Below, piece after piece: positions 1-6,680 of a stretch of 13,532 bases of DNA. Under the pieces are notes generated by a model, which was not told the origin of the DNA, ran no database searches, and saw nothing but the letters and a program-made list of their open reading frames with translations. Within the stretch, counting starts at the first letter, position 1. Every line of letters starts with the position of its first letter. This stretch comes from Candidatus Nomurabacteria bacterium (GTDB taxonomy: Bacteria; Patescibacteriota; Minisyncoccia; Phycocordibacterales; CALRBL01). Made by a program: the position numbers and the translations under genes. Location of the stretch: assembly GCA_943354075.1 (NCBI GenBank), contig CALRBL010000004.1, positions 1 through 13,532 on the forward strand. Direction: 5' to 3'.

Positions 1-2875
1 CACACTTTGAAGTGAAGAGGGTGCCTGACCACACACTATCTACAAGCTCTTGTATTTCGACTTTCACCTTATCAATATCTTTTTCTTCGATGGTAAGAGT
101 TTGTGTTTCGCATCGGCCTTTTTCGTCCGGTGTAAGGAAAACAAGTGAAGGAATAATATTCTTCCCTTCTTTTTCTGCCTTCTCTTGTAAAAGCATCTTA
201 TAGAAAACAAGTTGTCTGAAATATCCACCATCAGAGTTTGCTGTCTCTCCCTTTATTTCGTTCACACTCATTTTCTTTCTTGTCTTGTAATCGAAGACCA
301 AAAGTTCGGAAGGTGTGGTGATGACGGTGTCTAATTTTCCATGAAGACGAATTTCGTTGAACATGGTCTCACTCCACGACTCAACACTCACTTCTCCTTG
401 TGTATGGAAATGAGGATACAAACACTCCGCGACTATGGGAGCATTTTTCGCAAGGTCACGTAAAACCGATTCTTTTTCAAATGTTCGTAAATATGATGCT
501 CCGACAGATTCCGCGGCAATCGTATTGATAGTTGCGACAATCGTTTCTTTTGTGCGCAAACCCTCTTCTTGTTTCCATATTTCAGCAATTGCGGCATGCA
601 TCGCAATTCCTTTCTCTGCGGTAGGAGAAGGAGCAATCGGTAATCGTAGAATGCTTTTGAAAATAAATGATGCGGGACATTCAAGAAAATGATTGAGTGC
701 GGTAACTGAAAGTCCACGTTCCAAAAGACTTGTCTTTGTGTATTCTTGGATTTTCTTTCGCTTCACATCACTTTTTTCTCCGTCTTTTGAACTTCTGAAA
801 ATAGAAATATCGGAACCTTCCGAAATATTTCCTACTTTCTGTACAGAAGAAGGATCGAGTTCTGATACAAAACGAAGAGGGGTATTCAAATCTCCCGCCA
901 CATCTTCGATGGGAGACATGATCACGACATGTTCTCGTGCACGTGTGAGTGCAACATAAAAAAGTCGACGAGCATCACGAATATCGTCACCATCTTTTTC
1001 TAGTTTTTTTGAAGGCAATATAAAGTGCGAAGTGCGCTTGCGAGGCAGCCATGACTCCTCGGTAGCATAAGGTATAAAAACATAATCAAATTCAAGACCC
1101 TTCGAACCGTGAGCAGTCATTGCTGAAATCTTTGCATCAGAAAGTCCCACCGATATTTTAATTCGTTTACCCTCTGATACACTCTTGTAACTAACAAGTT
1201 TTTCTATAAGAATTTGAGGATCCCTTACTCCGTATTGTTTTACAATATTTTGAGCTAGATTAATGATACCCTTCCACACATCAACATATTCCGGATCAGA
1301 AGCGATTAATTGTGAGAACCCTGAAAGTTCCGCCAGACGTATGAGAAAAAAGATTGGGCTGTCTTCCAAAAGAAGTGATTTTATAGATGAAAGTGCAGGA
1401 ATTTCTTTTATAACATCTCCCACCATACCTTTTCGCAATTTCTGTATTAATACTACTCCTTCTGAAAATGGAAGCCCCCACAAACCAACAACAATGGTTT
1501 TTGAGAATGCTTCCGTATCGAGTGGATCTTTAACAAAATCCATCAATGAAAAGAAAATGTTACCGATGGGATGATTGAAGATATCAATAGAACGTTCTGC
1601 GGAAATATCCACGTCATATTCTTCTGCGAGATGTACGAACCGATCGACGTCTTTGTTGGTACGGGAAATAATAGCCACTGTTTTTTCTGGTTCTTCTTTT
1701 TTAATTCGACGAATTTCGTGTATCAAAAATCTTTCAGCAGATTCTCGGTCAGATGGCTCTACGAGATCAATGTATCTTTTTTCTTTTTTAGTGCCTGTGC
1801 GTAATTTCACACGTAGCTTTTCATGTTCCCCCTCCGCATAGTTTCCTTCTATCATGGAAAAACTAGCATCAAGAATGTGTTGATGTGAACGATAGTTTTC
1901 TTCAAGAGAAATCACTTTCATAGACGGCCACGCTTTTTCGAATCGAAGAAAGTTCTCGACAGATGCTCCTTGAAAACGATAGATCGCCTGTTTCTCATCT
2001 CCCACCACAAACAAGTTTGGATTCTCAAAAAAGTCAGCGATGAGACGCACTATCAAATTTTGTGAGTCATTCGTATCTTGATGTTCGTCGACAAGAAGAT
2101 AGAGAAACTTTTCTTGAACAAGTCGGAGGAGCAATTCATCACTACCAAACGCAAGTAACACATTCAAAATAAGATCATCATAGTCCATTAATTTCTTTTC
2201 TTTTTTGAGTTCCTCGTATCGCGCGTAGATATCGGCAAAGAGCATAGTTTTTTCGAGACGTTCGATTTTCTTTTTAGCGTCAGCTTTCAATTCACCTTTC
2301 GATGCGCCGCGAGTGGAGATAGAATTTTCGTCGTTCTTTATAAAAAGAATTTCTTTTTCTACATATTCCTTTATCGAAGATTCTGACAAGGCTTCACGCT
2401 TTGATTCACTAATAGCACCAATGATCGAGTGGATATAGAGATCAGGCTTACCAAGAGGTCTGAGTGTCGAAAATCTTTGATCTTCTAAAATACTTCGCAC
2501 CAATTCTACCGATTCAATATCAGTCATCTGAGTAAACCCTTCTATATATGTAAAATGATCTGGAAATTCTGACATCACTGACGCTGCAAATCCATGAAAA
2601 GTATGAATACGCACCTCATCGGCTTCCGAGCCGATAATCTCTCGAAGCTTCGTTTTCATCGCTTTTACACCTGCATCGGTGAAGGTGATGGCCAGGATGC
2701 CCGACGGGGGCGTATCGGTTTTTTTAAGGATATTGGCGATGCGAAGGGTCAATATAGAGGTCTTTCCTGTCCCAGGCCCTGCAATGACCATTACAGGCCC
2801 TTCAAGGGTGTCTACGGCCTGTTTTTGGGCCTTATTCAGCCGGGAATAGAGAGTTTCGAATACCATGTCTGGCAT
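1..2875 (-). CDS. UvrD/Rep-type superfamily 1 helicase fused to a C-terminal PD-(D/E)XK nuclease (3' end outside window)
   Basis: Predicted ATP-dependent 3'-5' DNA helicase-nuclease for recombination or repair in the cytoplasm. The frame is open for 958 codons with no stop and continues past position 1. Helicase motifs are in order: Q-motif near residues 13-21, Walker A AGPGTGKT with K38, motif Ia TFTD, motif II DEHQ at 263-266, motif III GDEKQAIYRF, motif IV ENYRS, motif V TAHGSKGLEF, and motif VI with RRLFYVALTRAR around 636-647. After about residue 720 comes a Cas4/AddB-like nuclease: Cys733 in ECPASF, His760, Asp849 in GKLD, then Asp862-Tyr-Lys864. The last codon in view is a Cys in LFTSKC, which fits the start of a C-terminal Fe-S cysteine cluster, so the stop is probably close. 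Both possible starts (2875 and 2866) lie inside a mobile-element repeat; a later start would lose the Q-motif. The start is 7 nt after the transposase stop and I see no Shine-Dalgarno. It could be annotated UvrD, PcrA or AddA-like; I give no symbol because this fusion is none of them strictly. Confidence 0.9.
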   Translation of the reverse strand, partial: MPDMVFETLYSRLNKAQKQAVDTLEGPVMVIAGPGTGKTSILTLRIANILKKTDTPPSGILAITFTDAGVKAMKTKLREIIGSEADEVRIHTFHGFAASVMSEFPDHFTYIEGFTQMTDIESVELVRSILEDQRFSTLRPLGKPDLYIHSIIGAISESKREALSESSIKEYVEKEILFIKNDENSISTRGASKGELKADAKKKIERLEKTMLFADIYARYEELKKEKKLMDYDDLILNVLLAFGSDELLLRLVQEKFLYLLVDEHQDTNDSQNLIVRLIADFFENPNLFVVGDEKQAIYRFQGASVENFLRFEKAWPSMKVISLEENYRSHQHILDASFSMIEGNYAEGEHEKLRVKLRTGTKKEKRYIDLVEPSDRESAERFLIHEIRRIKKEEPEKTVAIISRTNKDVDRFVHLAEEYDVDISAERSIDIFNHPIGNIFFSLMDFVKDPLDTEAFSKTIVVGLWGLPFSEGVVLIQKLRKGMVGDVIKEIPALSSIKSLLLEDSPIFFLIRLAELSGFSQLIASDPEYVDVWKGIINLAQNIVKQYGVRDPQILIEKLVSYKSVSEGKRIKISVGLSDAKISAMTAHGSKGLEFDYVFIPYATEESWLPRKRTSHFILPSKKLEKDGDDIRDARRLFYVALTRAREHVVIMSPIEDVAGDLNTPLRFVSELDPSSVQKVGNISEGSDISIFRSSKDGEKSDVKRKKIQEYTKTSLLERGLSVTALNHFLECPASFIFKSILRLPIAPSPTAEKGIAMHAAIAEIWKQEEGLRTKETIVATINTIAAESVGASYLRTFEKESVLRDLAKNAPIVAECLYPHFHTQGEVSVESWSETMFNEIRLHGKLDTVITTPSELLVFDYKTRKKMSVNEIKGETANSDGGYFRQLVFYKMLLQEKAEKEGKNIIPSLVFLTPDEKGRCETQTLTIEEKDIDKVKVEIQELVDSVWSGTLFTSKC

Positions 2876-2878
2876 TGT
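2861..2878 (+). repeat. Outer left repeat copy of the RAYT element
   Basis: TACCATGTCTGGCATTGT. From 2862 it is a perfect 17-bp inverted match to 3473-3489. ATG and CAT around the TCTGG loop, plus TAC and GTA outside, can form a small hairpin with one mismatch. Read on the minus strand it encodes MPDM, the first residues of the helicase-nuclease, so it contains both candidate start codons of that gene. Confidence 0.85.
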
Positions 2879-2882
2879 ATCA

Positions 2883-3410
2883 TTACCATGTCTGGCTTGG
2901 TATAAATGGCTTGTAAAAGCTCGACCAGGGGTATTCATCTCGACTATTCACAATCTCAGCTTCGACAGGATTATCATGAATATAATTGATAACTAATTTC
3001 AAATGATCGTTGTTTTCGATAAGAACAGCCTTATATTTGTCTTGGAAAAGATGGCCTATTCTGCCATGCTTTTTATTGAAATACTTAACATAGCTCGTGC
3101 AAACTTTTTGAATAAGATTACTTATGGATATATTTGAATGTTGCCTTATTAATAAATGATAATGATTCGACATAATGCAATAAGCATGAATTTCAAACGA
3201 TCCTGGTGAGAGAATCTTTTTTGGCCTGCTTGTTTTTACTGTGAATCTATCGGGGAATACTGCTTCCGATAAGAAAAACAGAAAGACCTTCATATCTTCG
3301 TCATCAAGAAAGATGTTTTGTTTATTATTCCCTCGATTATAGACATGATAATAATTACCTATTGAAAAGTTTTTATAATCTCTATTATTTCTATGTATCA
3401 TGCCAGACAT
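2883..3410 (-). CDS. REP-associated tyrosine transposase (Y1_Tnp family)
   Basis: This 175-residue HUH endonuclease-transposase should nick and join single-stranded DNA at repeat hairpins through a tyrosine. The family N-terminal block YYHVYNRG (20-27) carries His22. The HUH pair is His83 and His85 in MSNHYHLLI, and the tyrosine helix is TSYVKYFNKKHGRIGHLFQ, with Tyr107 or Tyr110 the likely nucleophile. The family C-terminal block YIHDNPV is present (143-149). Length and motifs are complete, so the enzyme looks intact. Both ends of the frame are written by the element's repeat: the start codon and residues MSGM lie in the copy at 3402-3414, and the last residues SQTW plus the stop lie in the copy at 2884-2896. 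Start at Met1 (3410) or Met4 (3401) cannot be separated, since neither has a Shine-Dalgarno. The only gene directly downstream is the helicase. Confidence 0.92.
   Translation of the reverse strand: MSGMIHRNNRDYKNFSIGNYYHVYNRGNNKQNIFLDDEDMKVFLFFLSEAVFPDRFTVKTSRPKKILSPGSFEIHAYCIMSNHYHLLIRQHSNISISNLIQKVCTSYVKYFNKKHGRIGHLFQDKYKAVLIENNDHLKLVINYIHDNPVEAEIVNSRDEYPWSSFYKPFIPSQTW
2884..2896 (+). repeat. Inner left repeat copy of the RAYT element
   Basis: TACCATGTCTGGC, a direct repeat of the outer left copy with 23 bp between starts. On the minus strand it encodes SQTW and contributes to the transposase stop codon. It is followed by TTGGTA, so a TACCA/TGGTA stem is also possible. It is preceded by TGTATCAT (2876-2883), an 8-mer that also precedes the oppositely oriented inner right copy. 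Confidence 0.8.
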
Positions 3411-3418
3411 GGTACATA
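3393..3418 (+). repeat. Inner right repeat copy forming an extended hairpin over the transposase start
   Basis: The core GCCAGACATGGTA (3402-3414) is the reverse complement of the left copies. Here the flanks extend the hairpin: TATGTA (3393-3398) pairs with TACATA (3413-3418), and CATG (3400-3403) pairs with CATG (3408-3411) around the loop CCAGA, with one T/G position. The start codon of the transposase (3408-3410) is inside this stem, so the structure could act as substrate and also limit translation of its own enzyme. Confidence 0.75.
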
Positions 3419-3434
3419 AAGACGTATCAGATAA

Positions 3435-3463
3435 ATCCTAAGAAATACTCAATTAATCATCAA
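3435..3463 (-). promoter_or_regulatory. Candidate promoter inside the element, reading into the transposase
   Basis: On the minus strand a TTGATG -35-like box (3463-3458) is followed after 17 nt by a TAGGAT -10-like box (3440-3435). Each matches the sigma-70 consensus at four of six positions. It lies in the AT-rich 58-bp stretch between the two right-hand repeats and points at the transposase and then the helicase. AT-rich DNA produces such matches by chance, so this is a suggestion only. Confidence 0.35.
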
Positions 3464-3472
3464 ATAATTCTG

Positions 3473-3489
3473 ACAATGCCAGACATGGT
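3473..3489 (+). repeat. Outer right repeat copy of the RAYT element
   Basis: ACAATGCCAGACATGGT, the perfect reverse complement of 2862-2878. It lies 21 nt beyond the rpoD stop codon and marks the right edge of the element. Confidence 0.85.
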
Positions 3490-3510
3490 TAACGGTCCTG
3501 CCGTCTTTTT

Positions 3511-4815
3511 TTAATAGTTTTTTAAACGATTGATCTTTTCGTGCTGCCGGATCTTTTCGTGAGCTTTTGCTTCGATCTGTCGGATACGTTCTCGGGTGAC
3601 ATTGAACTGTTTTCCGACCTCTTCAAGCGTGTGCTGTATGCCATCGGTGAGACCGTGTCGAAGTTCAAGAATTTTTCGTTCTTTTTCGGAAAGATCATCG
3701 AGGATTTCTTTGACTTGGTCGGTCAAAATGCGTCGTGATGATTCCTGATCAGGAGAAAGAATTTTGTCGTCGGAAATAAAGTCTCCATAAGTAGAGTTCT
3801 TGTCGTCTCCATCGTCTCCAACGGGTGTGTCGAGAGAAAGTGTGCTTTGGTCAATCTTTTCGATGTTGTAAATTTTCTCGACATCAAGTCCCATTTCAAC
3901 AGCAATTTCATCAGGCAATGGGTCGCGACCAAGATCTTGCGATAATCGCCGAACCACTTGTTTGTATTTTGCGATGGTTTCAACCATGTGCACCGGCACG
4001 CGGATGGTACGAGACTGGTCAGCAAGTGCGCGAGTAATCGACTGACGAATCCACCATGTCGCATAGGTCGAGAATTTGAATCCCTTGGACCAATCGAACT
4101 TGGAGACAGCTTTGAAGAGACCAATGTTTCCTTCCTGAATAAGGTCGAGGAGAGTAAGGTCGGGAGATCGTCCGACATATTTTTTAGCGATAGAGACCAC
4201 AAGACGCAAGTTTGCGCGAGCAAGAAGATTGATGGCTTCTTGGTCTCCGGATTCGATACGCTTCGCTAATTCTTTTTCTTGTTCAGCCTTGATAAGCGGG
4301 TACTGTCCGATTTCTTTCAAATACATCTGAATGGAATCGTAGTTCGAATCGTTACGATTGTAGACATACTTCTTGAGCATGTCTTCTTCTTCTGCAACAT
4401 CGAGAAGTCCTCCTCCTTCGAGCACGTCGATGCCGGAAGTCGAAAGTTTCTCATACAAAGAGTCGAGAAAGATCACATCATCTTCGATGTGCGGAAATTC
4501 TTTGAGAATATCGTCATAGGTAATGAAGCCACGTTCTTTTCCCTTCGCAAGAAGTCGGTTGGTGTGCGCCTCGAGATCTTTTTCTTTTTTGGTGACTGCA
4601 GCCTTAACAGGCTTCATCATTTTGATCACGCGCTTCTTCACTTCGGGCTCACCTTTTACCGACTTGATGGGTCGAAGAGGCAGAGCCATCTTAGCCTTTT
4701 TTACGATCTTTTTTACGGCTTTTTTCGGAGCAGACTTTTTCTTCAAAACTTTCTTCGGCTTGTTTACCTTCTTTGCTTTCGCAACCTTCTTCGCCTTGTT
4801 TTTTGTTTTTTTCAT
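3511..4815 (-). CDS. rpoD: RNA polymerase primary sigma factor (sigma-70/RpoD) with lysine-rich N-terminal tail
   Basis: This 434-residue housekeeping sigma directs core polymerase to -35/-10 promoters. Residues 1-75 are an extremely basic tail (22 Lys in the first 42 residues, no acidic residue before Glu56). A short region-1.1-like segment follows at about 93-135 and an acidic stretch at 138-146. Region 1.2 starts near SIQMYLKEIG (161). Region 2 spans about 195-265, with the -10/core-binding signature including LLDLIQEGNIGLFKAV and FSTYATWWIRQSI. Region 3 is about 270-350, and the region 4.2 helix-turn-helix is about 395-425 (TLEEVGKQFNVTRERIRQIE). The frame stays open upstream to 5031, but that extension lies inside dnaG and lacks sigma-like sequence; the Met at 4815, 14 nt after the dnaG stop, is the better start. 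No Shine-Dalgarno is visible, so translation may be coupled to dnaG. Confidence 0.95.
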   Translation of the reverse strand: MKKTKNKAKKVAKAKKVNKPKKVLKKKSAPKKAVKKIVKKAKMALPLRPIKSVKGEPEVKKRVIKMMKPVKAAVTKKEKDLEAHTNRLLAKGKERGFITYDDILKEFPHIEDDVIFLDSLYEKLSTSGIDVLEGGGLLDVAEEEDMLKKYVYNRNDSNYDSIQMYLKEIGQYPLIKAEQEKELAKRIESGDQEAINLLARANLRLVVSIAKKYVGRSPDLTLLDLIQEGNIGLFKAVSKFDWSKGFKFSTYATWWIRQSITRALADQSRTIRVPVHMVETIAKYKQVVRRLSQDLGRDPLPDEIAVEMGLDVEKIYNIEKIDQSTLSLDTPVGDDGDDKNSTYGDFISDDKILSPDQESSRRILTDQVKEILDDLSEKERKILELRHGLTDGIQHTLEEVGKQFNVTRERIRQIEAKAHEKIRQHEKINRLKNY

Positions 4816-4829
4816 TATATAAAAGTTAG

Positions 4830-6548
4830 CTATCCCTGCTTTGCCAATTCCTTCCGTATCTCGTCGCTTCGCTTGAGACATGCTCCTGCCTTTGAGTTGT
4901 CGCCATCTTGTTCTGCCGCGAGATGCTGCCTCATGGCTTCCTTCAATTCGTTCTGCAGCTTTTCTTTTTCTATCAGTTTCAAAAGATCCGAAAGATACGC
5001 CTCGGGGGTCTGTCCGCTTTTGGCGAGCCATTCCTCGACGACAAATTGCAACTCGTCCTTGATCTCGTCAGCGTTTTCGATATAGGCCTTGGCCTTTTCC
5101 TCATCGTGGAGGATTAAATAAGTTCCGGCGATAAGCCGGTGTTTGGAGCTATGTGGTTGTGCGGGCATAGTACCACTATTTCCCTCCGAGCGCAATGCGG
5201 GTGCTGCGCCAGCTGCCGGAGTGCCGCCCGCCGGCAAGGCCTTCCTGAGAGATGCAAGAAGTGCCTCTTCTTTAATTCCTGTACGTACTGAAACGAGCCG
5301 AATAAAATGTGACTGATCGATCGGACTCTCGATGGCTTTGATATACGGTAGGATCTCGCTCTCAATCTCTTTTCCGAGTTCGCGTTCGCCGAGTCCCCTA
5401 CTCTGAAGCGCTTTCAGATAAAATTCAACAACATGCAAACCCTTTTTAATCATCTCTTTGAATGCATTCGGATCCGCCTTTAGAATATCCGCAGGATCAG
5501 ATCCCGGAGTGATCGGTACCATCTTCACATCCATACCAAGAGACAGAGCGAGTGCCCATGCACGGCGCGCAGCTTCTACTCCAGCCTTGTCGCCATCGTA
5601 GGCGATCAAAATATTCTTGGAGAAGCGCGCGAGCATCTCGAGCTGCGGGCGAGTGAGCGCTGTGCCCGATGTGGCGATGGTATTCCCAAATCCCGCCTGC
5701 TGCGCCATGAGAAGATCCATCTGACCTTCCACGAGCAAGGAGAATTTCCACTTCGCGATAGCACCTTTAGCTTTATGAAAGCCGTAGAGCGTGCGGGATT
5801 TGTCGAAGAGCGCAGTGTCAGGACTATTGAGATACTTCGCATTGATGGGCATCTTAGCAGAATCTGAATTACTGCTAAGATGCCCATCATCAGCTTCCCA
5901 GTCCTTAAAGCGTCCCGTAAATGCGATCACTTTGCCTCCCTGATCGAAAATCGGGAACATAATACGCGATCTGAAACGATCATAGAATCCATGATTCCCC
6001 ATCTTTGCAAGACCTGCCTCTTCGATGCCCTTATCGGTAAATCCAGAGACCTTGAGATGATCGTAAAGATTGTTCCAACCTTTCTTAGTGGAACCGATTC
6101 TCCATTCCGCGATAGTCTCCGCCATCAAACCACGATTGAGAAGGTATTCCATGCTTTTTGCATCCTGTTTAAGCTCACCTTCAAAGTACGACGTAGCAGC
6201 TTCCATAATCTTTCGGAGTATCTCTTTCTCGTCATCTTCTTTTTTTGCTTCTGGGGCACGGAAATCTTCGAGAGTCACTCCCGCCTTTTCAGCGAGCATT
6301 TTGAGCGCTTCCTTGAAATCCATCTTCTCGAATTCCTGAACGAAGGAGAAAATATCACCCTTGGCCTGACAACCGAAGCAATAGTAGCTGTTGCGATCCG
6401 GAGAGACCATAAAGGAGGGTGTTTTTTCGTTGTGGAACGGGCAGCGACCCTTGAAATTAGCCCCAGCGCGGTCAAGCTTAATATATGAGGAAATCAAGTC
6501 CTGTATAGGGAGTCTTTCCTTGATTTGTTCAACAGATTTTGAGGACAT
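4830..6548 (-). CDS. dnaG: DNA primase
   Basis: This 572-residue primase synthesises RNA primers at the replication fork. The N-terminal CHC2 zinc finger has Cys36, His39, Cys57 and Cys60. The catalytic core carries the RFRSRIMFPI block (191-200) and the KYLNSP/FDKSRTLYG block (238-257). The Toprim metal site follows, with Glu274 in VEGQMD, Asp318/Asp320 in AYDGDKAG and Asp351 in DPADILK. The C-terminal part, after an Ala/Gly/Pro-rich linker (439-468), should be the helicase-interacting domain but is divergent. An unusual loop at 221-236 is encoded by a perfect 18-bp inverted repeat (listed separately). The start at 6548 gives the normal primase N-terminus; no clear Shine-Dalgarno precedes it. 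The gene is first in a pair with rpoD, the core of the macromolecular-synthesis operon. Confidence 0.96.
   Translation of the reverse strand: MSSKSVEQIKERLPIQDLISSYIKLDRAGANFKGRCPFHNEKTPSFMVSPDRNSYYCFGCQAKGDIFSFVQEFEKMDFKEALKMLAEKAGVTLEDFRAPEAKKEDDEKEILRKIMEAATSYFEGELKQDAKSMEYLLNRGLMAETIAEWRIGSTKKGWNNLYDHLKVSGFTDKGIEEAGLAKMGNHGFYDRFRSRIMFPIFDQGGKVIAFTGRFKDWEADDGHLSSNSDSAKMPINAKYLNSPDTALFDKSRTLYGFHKAKGAIAKWKFSLLVEGQMDLLMAQQAGFGNTIATSGTALTRPQLEMLARFSKNILIAYDGDKAGVEAARRAWALALSLGMDVKMVPITPGSDPADILKADPNAFKEMIKKGLHVVEFYLKALQSRGLGERELGKEIESEILPYIKAIESPIDQSHFIRLVSVRTGIKEEALLASLRKALPAGGTPAAGAAPALRSEGNSGTMPAQPHSSKHRLIAGTYLILHDEEKAKAYIENADEIKDELQFVVEEWLAKSGQTPEAYLSDLLKLIEKEKLQNELKEAMRQHLAAEQDGDNSKAGACLKRSDEIRKELAKQG
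5843..5889. repeat. Perfect 18-bp inverted repeat inside dnaG
   Basis: The left arm TGATGGGCATCTTAGCAG (5843-5860) and right arm CTGCTAAGATGCCCATCA (5872-5889) are exact reverse complements around an 11-nt spacer (5861-5871). The 47-bp unit encodes DnaG residues 221-236, a Gly/Ser/Asp-rich stretch between the conserved TGR and KYLNSP blocks. In E. coli and B. subtilis (from memory) these blocks are about 7 residues apart; here they are 24 apart, and removing 16 residues restores 8. This fits an in-frame insertion of about 48 bp. Confidence 0.85.
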
Positions 6549-6565
6549 TTTGGTATCGCCATACT

Positions 6566-6571
6566 AGCATA
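6566..6571 (-). promoter_or_regulatory. Weak -10-like box in front of dnaG
   Basis: Minus-strand TATGCT lies 17 nt before the dnaG start codon. No convincing -35 box precedes it. A promoter is expected here because the preceding gene ends in a strong terminator about 45 nt upstream, but the sequence support is slim. If used, the leader would be only about 10 nt, which would fit the missing Shine-Dalgarno. Confidence 0.25.
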
Positions 6572-6616
6572 TTTTAGAAGGCTTGGATTTTCTGATACCC
6601 TAGGAAATTATTAAAT

Positions 6617-6653
6617 AAAAAAAACTAGGTCGGCATTTCCTGCCGACCTAGTT
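6617..6653 (-). terminator. Rho-independent terminator after the 147-residue gene
   Basis: On the minus strand AACTAGGTCGGCA (6653-6641) pairs perfectly over 13 bp with TGCCGACCTAGTT (6635-6623) around a GGAAA loop. A run of eight T follows, ending at 6617 and overlapping the stem end. It lies 27 nt beyond the stop codon at 6681 and separates that gene from dnaG. Confidence 0.93.
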
Positions 6654-6680
6654 GAGAGAGGTCCGACGACTTGATCGTCT

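Larger units (their letters stand above)
2862..3489 (-). mobile_element. REP/RAYT-type (IS200/IS605-related) element with inverted repeat ends
   Basis: The element is bounded by a perfect 17-bp inverted repeat: ACCATGTCTGGCATTGT at 2862-2878 and its reverse complement at 3473-3489. Two further inner copies of the core (2884-2896 and 3402-3414) are also inverted relative to each other. Between the inner copies lies one Y1 (HUH) transposase gene, and a candidate promoter lies between the right-hand copies. I see no target-site duplication, as expected for this single-strand transposase class. The element sits between rpoD (stop at 3511) and the helicase gene, whose start codon it supplies. Whether it is still mobile cannot be told from one copy. 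Confidence 0.75.

Noticed and set aside
1..2875. Possible broken helicase gene, because no complete start-to-stop frame covers this stretch
   Set aside because: Reading every codon of the minus-strand frame from 2875 to position 2 finds no stop and all helicase and nuclease motifs in one frame. It is simply cut by the window edge.
3492..3512. Plus-strand hairpin ACGG/CCGT followed by seven T
   Set aside because: The stem is only 4 bp and no plus-strand gene precedes it. Read in the direction of rpoD it lacks a T-run, so it is not a convincing rpoD terminator.
4816..5031. Upstream extension of rpoD by 72 residues
   Set aside because: It lies inside the dnaG coding sequence in another frame and has no sigma-like character. 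The Met at 4815 follows the dnaG stop directly.
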